Of a DNA stretch of 64,000 nt, positions 8,726-18,101 are shown in pieces. Source of the DNA: Granulosicoccus sp045106195. GTDB lineage: Bacteria > Pseudomonadota > Gammaproteobacteria > Granulosicoccales > Granulosicoccaceae. A model generated the notes under the pieces. The model was not told the origin of the DNA. It saw only the letters and a program-made list of their open reading frames with translations, and ran no database searches. Made by a program: the position numbers and the translations under genes. Numbering within the stretch: the first letter of the stretch is position 1; each line of letters opens with the position of its first letter. The DNA lies in NCBI GenBank assembly GCA_045106195.1, contig JBGCEH010000001.1:62001-126000 (forward strand), read 5' to 3'.

Positions 8726-11221
8726 CTATTCGGTGTAGTCACCGCTCTCGACAATCGCACGCAAGGTCGCAAACGCTGTCTCGTTGTAGGTGGCAACCCG
8801 ATCAACAAACGATACGGTCCGACGCTCTCCCAAGCGAACAAATCCATTGTGCTCGGCCATCAGCAAGGCTCCGTCAGAGTCTCCATCGAAGCGGTACCGA
8901 TCCGGCAACTGTATTTCAATCAGCTCCACACCTTCTACTTCGACAATTCTCCAACGCGTTAGAACAGGCGTCTCATTGACAACGGGTCTGCCAGCAGGAT
9001 CTACATCCCCGTCAACAGGGGTCAAATAATCACCGGTCTGTACCGCAGGGTCGACGCACTTTTGAATCGGCGTTGTCAGTGGTAGGTGAGGTGGTAAAAG
9101 CTCATCAATATTGTTCGGAGCTTGCTCTTCCAAGCGTTGGTCATCACCGACTTCAGGAAAAATATCACCCCCTTCGGAAAACGGAATTTCGAATTCCCCT
9201 TCAGAAAGATCGGAGTCATCGGCAACTCCCGGTACGATATCACCTTCAAATATATCAGGGAAGTAGCAGCCATCGATATCCACTTGTCCTGCTGGATAAG
9301 TTGCAAGCGAGTCGATATCGAAGCCTTCCAGACCATACGGTGAATAATCCGGGACGTCGTAACCGTATGACCAGGCAACCGATCCTGATGTGGGGAAAGT
9401 ACCGTCATTCTCTCCATCAACCATAAACGTCATGGTCGCGCCGGGGCCCATACCGAAGTGCAAAGATTTAACAGCCATGTCCTGCAAGGCACCTTCACGT
9501 ACTTCGTTCAAGGAACGCAACGCAACAAACTCATCTCTGGACGAGGTACCAATGACATTGCAATTATCAGAGTACTCCGCGCAGCTCGGATCAACGCTAC
9601 CAGGGTAGGGCTTCTCATTGAACAACGCATACGGGCTGCCAGTCTGTTTGACACTCATGCCATGCAACAATGAACCCGATGGAAAGATATCGTCTGCCCG
9701 TACAAGATCAAACCAGGCAGGATCCGCATCATCAGATAAAAAATGCTTTCTGACTGTTGTTGCATCGAGGCTCTGGGTAACTGCCTTTACCCGCAGAGTA
9801 CCTCCAGCATTAGTGATGATGGCTGAGCCATCGTCACTGAACTCAACTTTACCTTGAGGGCCAGAATCGGCAAATGTCATTTCCTGCCACTGCCCGCTTA
9901 CCAGAATAAATTCTGAACCCTCATAGCCGTCTTCAACTGCCTCAACCCAGGTGCCTGATCGAAGATCCAATTCGTATTCCTGCGATACCAGTTCATTACC
10001 GGTAGCACTTAATTGAACCATGCCGTAATAGGGCTCACAGATTCGTTTCTCACCCGATTGGAACTGCCCGTTCTCACCATCATTAACATCATCGTCCAGC
10101 GTGATGTTATCCATGGATGGTTTAGACTGTGTTGGTTGTCCATCCTGCGTTTCGTTATCTATGCTGAGACTGACATACTCTTGGTGATAGCAATCAAGTT
10201 CTATCCAATACACGCCTTCTGTCAGCAACTGTCTGATATCAGCCTGCTCGGGTTCTGCCCGCTCCACCACCGCTTCAATTCGCTCCTGTACATCCTTACT
10301 GATATCGTCGGGTCTAAGAGCCAGTGCAATTGTTTCGGGATTAAATTCAGCATCGACGTCTGCTTCCGTATCCTGATCAGAGGTTGCACTCAATTCACCG
10401 CCGACAATGACTGCCACTTGCTGAGCAATAGCCGGTAAAAGCTGCCTTACCTGGCGTCTTACAATATCCCGAATCGCTCGCTGGTTCTCTTCGCTACCAG
10501 CCACATCAATACCGTTGGTCTGAGCTGCCGACTCCACCTCGGATTCAATATCTTTCATCATGCTGGTGACAACCCGCGCCGTATCATGAAGATATTTGAA
10601 TTCACCCTCACTGGCAACGTCTCCGCTACCCTCTCGACCGCCTGCAACATAGTCAGCAAACAGACTGACATCCTGTACGTTGACACCCAAAAGCGTCTTT
10701 ACTGCGTTCTCAGCCTCCTCGATATTCAGTGAAGGGTTGCTCTGCAGTTCTTGATGAACCAATGTGGTGATGGGGCTGATGAATTGCGGCTGATCTGCGG
10801 GTGCAACAAAGACCAGTGGCTTGCCAATGGCTTCCCCCGTATCTTCATCAATCGCTTCGGCTGGAATTTCGGCAACGATTGGCTTGTCTTCAGAACCTGC
10901 CGGAATATTCAGATCATAGACGCCGCCTGCGCCGGTTAGCGCTGAGGGTTCGTTCTGGTCGCACGAGTCACTGTTATTCAAATCGACGCACACAGTGGCT
11001 CCCTGTAAATAACCATCTGCCACACGGCCTGTGACCATAGTGTCGTTACCGGGATTCGTATTTTCCTCCGATGGATTGTTAGGGCCATTGGCAGCGCCGG
11101 CTGCTGGTACAAGGCTTGCGCCTGTCGTGATTCCCTCATCACTCGTACCGCCACCACATGAGGCCAGCAGTACGGCAATGGCCACCGGTGTCGTTACCTT
11201 CATCGCTTTTCTTACACCCAC
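8726..11221 (-). CDS. Large unknown lipoprotein with one SdrD-B-like repeat
   Basis: An 831-residue acidic protein that I cannot assign to a functional family. The N-terminus is a lipoprotein signal with lipobox LASC at residues 19-22, followed by GGG. The GTG at 11221 has AAGGAG seven bases upstream and is preferred over the internal ATG at 11203. After a linker, residues ~60-110 (GYLQGATVCVDLN...CDQNEPSALT) resemble a carboxypeptidase-regulatory or SdrD-B-like beta-sandwich common on surface proteins. A helical, charged region follows to ~330, then a Cys-containing beta-rich part with several aromatic segments. It is expected to be anchored in the outer membrane. It lies head-to-head with the FAD/GcvT gene across a 184-nt gap. 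Confidence 0.8.
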   Translation of the reverse strand: MGVRKAMKVTTPVAIAVLLASCGGGTSDEGITTGASLVPAAGAANGPNNPSEENTNPGNDTMVTGRVADGYLQGATVCVDLNNSDSCDQNEPSALTGAGGVYDLNIPAGSEDKPIVAEIPAEAIDEDTGEAIGKPLVFVAPADQPQFISPITTLVHQELQSNPSLNIEEAENAVKTLLGVNVQDVSLFADYVAGGREGSGDVASEGEFKYLHDTARVVTSMMKDIESEVESAAQTNGIDVAGSEENQRAIRDIVRRQVRQLLPAIAQQVAVIVGGELSATSDQDTEADVDAEFNPETIALALRPDDISKDVQERIEAVVERAEPEQADIRQLLTEGVYWIELDCYHQEYVSLSIDNETQDGQPTQSKPSMDNITLDDDVNDGENGQFQSGEKRICEPYYGMVQLSATGNELVSQEYELDLRSGTWVEAVEDGYEGSEFILVSGQWQEMTFADSGPQGKVEFSDDGSAIITNAGGTLRVKAVTQSLDATTVRKHFLSDDADPAWFDLVRADDIFPSGSLLHGMSVKQTGSPYALFNEKPYPGSVDPSCAEYSDNCNVIGTSSRDEFVALRSLNEVREGALQDMAVKSLHFGMGPGATMTFMVDGENDGTFPTSGSVAWSYGYDVPDYSPYGLEGFDIDSLATYPAGQVDIDGCYFPDIFEGDIVPGVADDSDLSEGEFEIPFSEGGDIFPEVGDDQRLEEQAPNNIDELLPPHLPLTTPIQKCVDPAVQTGDYLTPVDGDVDPAGRPVVNETPVLTRWRIVEVEGVELIEIQLPDRYRFDGDSDGALLMAEHNGFVRLGERRTVSFVDRVATYNETAFATLRAIVESGDYTE

Positions 11222-11405
11222 ACGTCAACTCCTTCGCTTCAGTTTTTTCAATTTGTGACCTTCTGTCGACCGGCTTACGAAACTACTGAGCGTTATCATT
11301 AAAGGTTACGGTTTCGCAGTAACGGCACCGCCTGAAAACTCATTGACGTAACCCGGTAAAAAGTAGACAGTCACGCCATCAAATGAAAAGTGGAACCATC
11401 AAGTC

Positions 11406-13826
11406 ATGAAAACCCAGACCCGGGTCGTTGTCATTGGCGGTGGTATTGCCGGGTGCTCAACGCTGTATCATCTGGTGTCAGAAGGCTGGGCAGATGTCGT
11501 TCTGGTAGAACGTAATGAACTGACATCCGGCACTACCTGGCATTCGGCAGCGCAAGTAACCAATTTCGGTATGAACCAGACAATGGTAGCGCTGAAGAGC
11601 CACTCCATTGCCCTGTACCAGAAGCTGTCTGCAGACCCGGAACATCCAATTAATTATCACCACGCCGATGGTGGTATCAGGCTGGCTAATGACCCCAGAC
11701 AGATGGATGGCTACCGTCACTTTGCAAGCGTAGCCAAAGGCATGGGGGTGGACTTCGAGGTAATTGATGCCGAAGAATGCGCTCGCCGGCATCCACTCAT
11801 CTCAACCGAGGGGCTTCTTGGCGGCCTTTGGGACCCTCTGGATGGCGATATTGATCCTGCACAGTTATGCCAGGCACTAGCACGTAAGGCACGGGACAGC
11901 GGCGCTGAGATCTATCGACATACACCGGTTACCGCCCTGACTCAGCGCGCCGATGACAGCTGGATCGTCCACACAGAAAAAGGCGATATCGCCTGCGACA
12001 TTATCGTCAACGCCTGCGGCTATCGGGTCAACGAAGTGGGCGCGATGATGGGAGTGCATCATCCGGTAATGTCAATGGAACACCAGTACTTTCTCACCGA
12101 CCCCATCGAAAAATTGCAGCACTGCGACAAGCGTGCGCCCTTGTTGCGCTGCCCGATAACCGACTTCTATTCCCGACAGGAAAAGAATGGCCTGTTAATC
12201 GGCTTCTATGAACAGGGATGCAAGACATGGGGTATGGATGGCATTGATCCGGACTTTGTCAATGCCTTGTGCCCCGATGATATCGACCGCGTTACCGATG
12301 TACTGGAAGGTGTTTTCGAGCGCATGCCTGTACTGCAGGACGTCGGTATACGATCTATCGTCAATGGCCCTATAACCTATTCGATCGATGGAGCACCACT
12401 GGTTGGCCCCATTCCCGGCAAACGCAACGCATTCTGCATCATCGGACTACGTGCCGGGCTCGGTGAAGGCGGCGGTCTTGGCTGGCTGCTTGCCCAACAA
12501 ATTGTTCACGGTGAGGCCTGTCTTGACACCTGGGTGATAGACCCGCGTCGCTTTACCGGACATGCCAACGCCGAACTCTGCGCATTGAAGGCCATTGAGG
12601 AGTATCAAAACGAATTCAGGTTCCACTACCCGCATGAGCACAGACCGGCAGGCCGACCTGTCAAGAGCACGCCAATCACCCCTGTTCTGGATGCTGCCGG
12701 TGCAAGGTTCGATGTTGTCAACGGCTGGGAACGCCTGGCGTATATGAAACCCGATCCAGACTTTCACGAAACTCACGGTTTTCGTTTTAACGAAACATTC
12801 GATATTGTCGGATCAGAAGTTAACGCCGTACAGACAAGCGTCGGCTTGACGGAGATCAACGGTTTCAATCGCATAAAGATCACTGGCGATCATATCCATG
12901 AATGGCTGGACACACTGACCTGCAGTGCGATACCGAAAAAACAAGGCACCATAAAACTCTGTTATTTACTGAACCAGCACGGCAATATAAAAACCGAAGC
13001 TACGCTTGCCAGCATTGATGCCAGCACTGTGTGGTATGGCTCAGCCGCAGCCTCTGAATATCATGATCTGGAATGGCTACAAGCCCATGCGCCAGACGAT
13101 GGTTCCATTCAAATCCAGTCATTGACCAACGATTGGACTATCTTGCTGCTGGCAGGACCCAAGTCGCGGGATGTTTTGTCTGTAGTGTCACGTGACGACT
13201 GGAGCCGTGCAGCCTTTCCGTGGCTGCATGTGCGCAGTGCTTTTATCGGTATAGTACCGGCCGTTGTCATGTCGGTAAGCTTCTCGGGCGAACTGGCTTT
13301 CGAGATTCATGTTCCAAACAATCAACTGTTGTCCGCCTTCAATACACTACAGAACGCCGGTCGTGAACATGGGCTGCGCCTGTTCGGAAGCCACGCCGTT
13401 GAATCAATGCGCGTGGAAAAAGGCTATCGCCACTGGAAATCAGATCTCGTCACCGAATACAATCCTTTCGAATCTTCACTCGACCGATTTGTATCCATGG
13501 ACAAGGGGGAATTTATCGGAAAAGATGCTTTGCAAACAATGCTTGAAAATGGCCTACGTCGCTCCTTTGTTTCGCTATCTATTGATTGCACTCACGCCCA
13601 GACTCATGCCGGCGCCAGCATCTGCTGCGATGGTGACGTGGTTGGCTCCGTTACATCCGCTGCCTGGGGTTACCGTACCGGCAAAAACCTTTGCATGGGT
13701 TTTGTCTTGCCGGATTTTGCACAAACAGGCAACCAGCTGACCGTTGACGTGGTCGGCGTCGCCACCCTCGCCGAAGTGGTCGAGCCATGTCAGTATGATG
13801 TTGAAAACACATTGGTTCGCAGCTGA
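11406..13826 (+). CDS. FAD-dependent demethylating dehydrogenase with GcvT domain (sarcosine / dimethylglycine dehydrogenase family)
   Basis: An 806-residue protein. The N-terminal DAO-type FAD domain has GGGIAG at residues 11-16 and SGTTWHSAAQ at 41-50; the His here aligns with the position used for covalent flavin attachment in dimethylglycine and sarcosine dehydrogenases (family knowledge). A linker domain at ~375-440 (ARxFD..NGWERLAYMKP) leads into a GcvT tetrahydrofolate-binding domain (~445-700) and the GcvT C-terminal barrel. The expected reaction is oxidative N-demethylation of a methylated amine, with transfer of the one-carbon unit to tetrahydrofolate. Methylated glycines such as betaine breakdown products are likely substrates in a marine bacterium. 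No other gene of such a pathway adjoins it. Confidence 0.88.
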   Translation: MKTQTRVVVIGGGIAGCSTLYHLVSEGWADVVLVERNELTSGTTWHSAAQVTNFGMNQTMVALKSHSIALYQKLSADPEHPINYHHADGGIRLANDPRQMDGYRHFASVAKGMGVDFEVIDAEECARRHPLISTEGLLGGLWDPLDGDIDPAQLCQALARKARDSGAEIYRHTPVTALTQRADDSWIVHTEKGDIACDIIVNACGYRVNEVGAMMGVHHPVMSMEHQYFLTDPIEKLQHCDKRAPLLRCPITDFYSRQEKNGLLIGFYEQGCKTWGMDGIDPDFVNALCPDDIDRVTDVLEGVFERMPVLQDVGIRSIVNGPITYSIDGAPLVGPIPGKRNAFCIIGLRAGLGEGGGLGWLLAQQIVHGEACLDTWVIDPRRFTGHANAELCALKAIEEYQNEFRFHYPHEHRPAGRPVKSTPITPVLDAAGARFDVVNGWERLAYMKPDPDFHETHGFRFNETFDIVGSEVNAVQTSVGLTEINGFNRIKITGDHIHEWLDTLTCSAIPKKQGTIKLCYLLNQHGNIKTEATLASIDASTVWYGSAAASEYHDLEWLQAHAPDDGSIQIQSLTNDWTILLLAGPKSRDVLSVVSRDDWSRAAFPWLHVRSAFIGIVPAVVMSVSFSGELAFEIHVPNNQLLSAFNTLQNAGREHGLRLFGSHAVESMRVEKGYRHWKSDLVTEYNPFESSLDRFVSMDKGEFIGKDALQTMLENGLRRSFVSLSIDCTHAQTHAGASICCDGDVVGSVTSAAWGYRTGKNLCMGFVLPDFAQTGNQLTVDVVGVATLAEVVEPCQYDVENTLVRS

Positions 13827-13861
13827 GCTCAACAGTACCGGCTCACCTTTGCGCAATGACG

Positions 13862-14680
13862 TTATTTTTTCAACAACCACGGCGAGGAGGCCGCCAGTAA
13901 AAACGAGAACAATAGCGTCAATGCAAGTTCAAAACGTGAAGGACCGATTCCTACTGCGCTATCTGTGCCAATGGCAAGCGTCCATTTTCCATTAGGAAAC
14001 GTTATATCGATCTTGTCTGAAAACGCCTCAGACAACTTGCCGCGTTGGGCGAAATCGACCGTCTTGTTTTTGCTTGCATCAAAGCGGCTGAACTTGTGGC
14101 TGAAACCCTTGTTAGCCAGTGAGGCCAATGAGGGAGATTGGAGAACATCCTCGAGCATGATCAATGCGGAAACAAATCCCCAAAATGGAGCCTCCTCTGT
14201 ATCATCACCGCGGTTACTCACATTTTTCACTCCACCGTCGAACACATAGACAGGCATACGCGCGATCACGGCAACCCCGCCTTGCACCAGCGTCAAGGGT
14301 CCAGCGAGTGTCAGCTCACCACTTTCGACAGCTGCGAAGGCTTGCGCGTTGCGCCTTTTATCTCCGAGAATGTTATGTCCCAGAGCCTCTAAATGACCTT
14401 TCAAAGGATAAATGTTCATTACGACGCCTTTAGGGGCCTGTTGCAGATTCGTTATCCCGTCAATCTTCTCTAGGATGCCTTGCGCAACGCTGTCAAAGTC
14501 CCGAATCCGGCCCTGAGAGCGCACGACCTCATAAGCGAGGATGTGAGTGGAGACCATCATCGTTGTGAGCCGACGTTCAATCTCAGAACGAATATCCGCG
14601 AGGAGCTGCTGCCTCTCCAGCTGACTTTGATTGACACGGTTAGTCTGATTCATTCCCATGAGCGACAGTCCGATGACCAT
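13862..14680 (-). CDS. CHASE-domain membrane protein without output domain
   Basis: A 272-residue product consisting of a CHASE-type extracellular sensor (YPLKGHLEALGHNIL near residue 110, LTLAGPLTLVQGG near 150) and a C-terminal transmembrane helix (residues ~250-268), ending at once with WLLKK. CHASE sensors normally precede kinase, GGDEF, EAL or cyclase domains; none is present here. The N-terminus is odd too. The frame stays open upstream of this ATG for about 31 codons, encoding the rest of a first transmembrane helix (NHYLLPVIVFSAS), but that stretch has no ATG, GTG or TTG before a TGA. Either a rare start codon is used, or this is the remnant of a longer sensor that lost both ends. Confidence 0.6.
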   Translation of the reverse strand: MVIGLSLMGMNQTNRVNQSQLERQQLLADIRSEIERRLTTMMVSTHILAYEVVRSQGRIRDFDSVAQGILEKIDGITNLQQAPKGVVMNIYPLKGHLEALGHNILGDKRRNAQAFAAVESGELTLAGPLTLVQGGVAVIARMPVYVFDGGVKNVSNRGDDTEEAPFWGFVSALIMLEDVLQSPSLASLANKGFSHKFSRFDASKNKTVDFAQRGKLSEAFSDKIDITFPNGKWTLAIGTDSAVGIGPSRFELALTLLFSFLLAASSPWLLKK

Positions 14681-14722
14681 ACTGGCGGAGAAAACAATAA
14701 CGGGGAGTAGATAATGATTCAG

Positions 14723-15090
14723 GGATGAATGGGCAGCAATGAGTATTTCTCCAAGTCTAAGCAGAGGATTCCCTCAACAGACACTTCAGTTCGGCAAAAC
14801 CTGTCAATACATTAGCCGTGGTGCAGAAACACCGAACGGAGATGATAAGCAAGTCTGGAAATCCGCGCAGATTCTTCGAGTGTGGCCACTTGGAGCTACC
14901 TCAATCTATTTACTCCAGGCGTCTAGAAGGTTCACGTTTTTCACTTGAGACGTTTAGAGGCAGCGCTAGTTGTAAGTCACGTATTGTGATGGATGCACAT
15001 GAGCCAGTATTTCCAGACTCAGACTAACGCTTGCTGCCGACTCGATATCAGCAGCTCTAAAACCACCAACAAGATATCTTTACAAAAGGC
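14723..15090. other. Intergenic stretch without a convincing gene
   Basis: Between the CHASE gene's open upstream frame and the terminator of the initiator tRNA I find no frame with protein-like character and no repeat. Short + strand open frames here show no recognisable motif. Confidence 0.5.
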
Positions 15091-15092
15091 AC

Positions 15093-15117
15093 AAAAAAGC
15101 CCCGTATTACAGGGGCT
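15093..15117 (-). terminator. Intrinsic terminator of tRNA-fMet
   Basis: Read on the - strand, an AGCCCC / GGGGCT stem (15098-15103 with 15112-15117) with an 8-nt loop is followed directly by six T. It lies 32 nt beyond the tRNA 3' end. Confidence 0.85.
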
Positions 15118-15149
15118 CAGTCTTTACGATTGCCTATAGCTTTAAAAAT

Positions 15150-15226
<77 letters not shown>

Positions 15227-15317
15227 CCTGTGCTGACCAGCGGAAGTATAAGCTGGCCGAGTCACGGATACAACCCATAAGGTCAACTTTATCGAAATAA
15301 AATGCTAGCCTGCGCAC

Positions 15318-16601
15318 ATGGGACAAATAAAAGACAAGGCGGCCAGGGCTCTAGCCAGGGCGCGCGCACTGGGCGACGAATGTGACCGGATTTTCGTCGA
15401 GCTGAACGAGGCAAGAATACTGGCGGATGCTGCGGCACTGGATGCCAGTCGTGGCAGCAATCAGAACCTGCCGTTGTACGGTATGACCGTCTCGCTCAAA
15501 GACCTGTTCGACGAGGGCGGCAAGCGCACCACGGCCGGCTCGAAGGTGTTGCAAGACGTTGAGCCTGCCCGGCGTGATGGTGATGTGGTAGCCAGGCTCA
15601 AGGCTGCAGGTGCACTGATGTTCGGGCGCACCAGCATGAGCGAGTTTGCCTACTCGGGAGTGGGTATGAATCCACATCATGGCACGCCAGGCTGTATTTT
15701 CAACAAGGATCAAGTACCCGGTGGTAGCTCGTCCGGGGCTGCACTGAGTGCGGCGCATGGGCTATGTGATATTGCCATGGGTACCGACACCGGTGGCTCA
15801 GTCCGCTTGCCTGCGGCTATTAACGGGCTGTATGGGTTCAAGCCCTCGCAGAAGACTGTGTCGCTGGAGGGGGTACATCCATTGTCAAAGAGCTACGACA
15901 GCGTGGGTCCCCTTGCGGCCAGCCTGGACCTTGTTGTCACTTGCATGAAAGTTATACGGCACGAGCCCTTGGTCGTAAGAGTGCCTGATCGCCCACTGAA
16001 ACTAGCCATTCCAGAAGATGCCTTTACAGACGAGCTGGACGAGACGGTGGCTATCGCGTTTCACGAAACGGTTCATCAACTGAGTGAGGCGGGTCACGAG
16101 ATTCATCTGGTGTCGTTTGCCGAGCTGGTTGACCTGACATCCGCGCTGCGCATGACGGTATCTGCTGAGGCACAGGCGGAGTACAAGGGTTATCTGGAGA
16201 CGCTGGAGACACAAGGCGATCCGCACGTGCTTGCGCGGATTCATCAATCGGATGGGCTCACCGAAGATGACCTTGCAGCGTACAGAGAACAACGGCAGCA
16301 GGCTATCGGCATTTACAATGAACGGCTGGCGCCGTTTGATGCACTGTTAGCGCCGACCATCAAGTGTGAAAGACCCACTATTGCAGACGCCGAAGCCGAC
16401 TTTAATTCAGTGAATGGAGCGCTCTTGCGTAACACCACCTATATCAACCTGGTGGATGGTTGTGCTATGACTATCCCGGTACCGCGAGATGGCAGCATGC
16501 CTCCGCAGGGGCTCATGATCTGTGGCGCGAATGCTCAGGACGGGGACATCATTGGTGTATCCCGGATGATTGACACGATTCTCAAGAAGGAGCCGACTTA
16601 A
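15318..16601 (+). CDS. Amidase (amidase-signature / GatA-like family)
   Basis: A 427-residue amidase-signature hydrolase. The Ser-cisSer-Lys triad is visible: the Lys in MTVSLKDLFDEGG (residue ~61), the cis-Ser in the GGSSSGAA loop (~137-144) and the nucleophile Ser in GTDTGGSVRLPA (~155-166). The family hydrolyses linear amides. A genuine GatA would normally be ~480 residues and sit with gatB and gatC, which are absent, so this is more likely a stand-alone amidase of unknown substrate. No signal peptide, so cytoplasmic. It runs convergently into nuoN. Confidence 0.88.
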   Translation: MGQIKDKAARALARARALGDECDRIFVELNEARILADAAALDASRGSNQNLPLYGMTVSLKDLFDEGGKRTTAGSKVLQDVEPARRDGDVVARLKAAGALMFGRTSMSEFAYSGVGMNPHHGTPGCIFNKDQVPGGSSSGAALSAAHGLCDIAMGTDTGGSVRLPAAINGLYGFKPSQKTVSLEGVHPLSKSYDSVGPLAASLDLVVTCMKVIRHEPLVVRVPDRPLKLAIPEDAFTDELDETVAIAFHETVHQLSEAGHEIHLVSFAELVDLTSALRMTVSAEAQAEYKGYLETLETQGDPHVLARIHQSDGLTEDDLAAYREQRQQAIGIYNERLAPFDALLAPTIKCERPTIADAEADFNSVNGALLRNTTYINLVDGCAMTIPVPRDGSMPPQGLMICGANAQDGDIIGVSRMIDTILKKEPT

Positions 16602-16617
16602 GAAACGTATAGGGTTT

Positions 16618-16641
16618 GAGGCGAGCGACATGGCTCGCCTC
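16618..16641. terminator. Hairpin between convergent amidase and nuoN genes
   Basis: A perfect 9-bp stem, GAGGCGAGC with GCTCGCCTC, loop GACATG, sits between the two stop codons. There is no clear U-tract on either side, so termination is likely but not certain. Confidence 0.5.
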
Positions 16642-16654
16642 GGAACCATCGTAT

Positions 16655-18094
16655 TCAGTTAAAAGCTGCGATACAGGCCGCCATGATAAACCCGGGTGCC
16701 AAGCCAAGCGCCAGTACTGCCACGCCGTTGACAGCCAATCCTGCGGTGACATCGCCTGCTACCTTGATTTCAACCGGATCGGTAGGCTCATCAAAGAACA
16801 TCATCTTGATAATGCGCAAGTAGTAGAACGCGCCAACCACCGACATGATTACACCCAGGATAGCCAGCCAGGCAAAACCTGCCCCAACTGCAGCTTGCAG
16901 AACAGATAACTTGGCGTAGAAGCCAACTGCGGGAGGCACACCTGCCAGCGAGATCATGGACAGCATCATAATGGATGCGAGAAACGCATTGCGCTTGCCC
17001 AGGCCTGCCAGATCATCCAGCGTCTCGGCTTCGTGCCCTTCGCGGGAAACCGCGAGTAGAACGCCGAATGATGCCAGTGTGGTAAAGGCATAGGTAATGG
17101 CGTAGAACATCGAGGCGCTATAGCCTTCGTTGGTCACTCCCACTATTCCCATCAGCAAAAAGCCGACATGGGATATCGTGCTGTAGGCCAGCATGCGCTT
17201 GATATTGCTTTGTGCAATGGCGATCAGGTTACCGACAACCATCGACAGAGCAGACATGATGGCCAGCATCTGCTGCCAATCTGCGTTCAGTGTATCCAGA
17301 CCACCGACCAGCAGCCGGATCAACATGGCAAATGCGGCAATCTTGGGAGCGGTTGAGATGAACATGGTGACAGACGTTGGCGCACCTTCGTAGACATCAG
17401 GCACCCACATATGAAAGGGCACGGCGCCCAGCTTGAACGCTATGCCGACAATCAGGAAGGTCAAGCCAAAACGTGCTCCGATAGTTCTTTCCGCAGACAA
17501 GGTCTCTGCCGACGTACCTGCCAGAATGTCTCGGATGACATTTAGATCCAGCGAACCCGTCGCACCATAGATCATGCTCATGCCGTACAGCAACATTCCC
17601 GAAGCCAACGCACCAAGCACGAAGTACTTCATGGCTGCCTCAGCGGCGCGGCTGTTGTCGCGATGCAATGCCACCAGCGCGTACTGCGACAAGGCAAGCA
17701 GCTCAAGACCCAGATACACAGTCAGCATATGTGTCGCTGAAACCATGATCATCATGCCGGCGATCGCAAACAGACAAAGAACAAAGTACTCGCTTCGCTG
17801 GATCTTGCGGTCACCGACATAGTCACGTGAGTAAAGCAGTATGCCGATGGCCACCACCAGTATCCAGATCTTCAGCGTGGCACTTAGCGAATCAAGCGTG
17901 TACGCACCGCTGAAGCCAGTAATGGGGTCTTCACCGATCTGTGAAAACGACATCAGAAAGGTAACGACCAGCGCCCCCTGTGATAGCCAGTAGACGATGT
18001 TAGATTTAGCCTGAGTAAACAGTCCGACGACCAATATTGCGCAGGTGGCCGTTAGCAGAAAGATCTCAGGTGTTGCAATATGCAGGTTATCCAT
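16655..18094 (-). CDS. nuoN: NADH-quinone oxidoreductase subunit N
   Basis: Antiporter-like membrane subunit of complex I, 479 residues from the ATG at 18094, about 14 hydrophobic helices. The frame continues upstream to 18172, but that stretch overlaps the end of nuoM and is not membrane-like; the ATG starting MDNLHIATPE matches the usual length and lies seven bases after the nuoM stop. The family's proton-channel core is seen as SRAAEAAMKYFVLG and the GAVPFHMWVPDVYEGAP segment. Last gene of the nuo operon. Confidence 0.95.
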   Translation of the reverse strand: MDNLHIATPEIFLLTATCAILVVGLFTQAKSNIVYWLSQGALVVTFLMSFSQIGEDPITGFSGAYTLDSLSATLKIWILVVAIGILLYSRDYVGDRKIQRSEYFVLCLFAIAGMMIMVSATHMLTVYLGLELLALSQYALVALHRDNSRAAEAAMKYFVLGALASGMLLYGMSMIYGATGSLDLNVIRDILAGTSAETLSAERTIGARFGLTFLIVGIAFKLGAVPFHMWVPDVYEGAPTSVTMFISTAPKIAAFAMLIRLLVGGLDTLNADWQQMLAIMSALSMVVGNLIAIAQSNIKRMLAYSTISHVGFLLMGIVGVTNEGYSASMFYAITYAFTTLASFGVLLAVSREGHEAETLDDLAGLGKRNAFLASIMMLSMISLAGVPPAVGFYAKLSVLQAAVGAGFAWLAILGVIMSVVGAFYYLRIIKMMFFDEPTDPVEIKVAGDVTAGLAVNGVAVLALGLAPGFIMAACIAAFN

Positions 18095-18101
18095 GAGTCT
18101 C

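Noticed and set aside
11222..11405. Possible riboswitch (glycine-type) before the FAD/GcvT gene
   Set aside because: I saw no paired helices or conserved riboswitch core.
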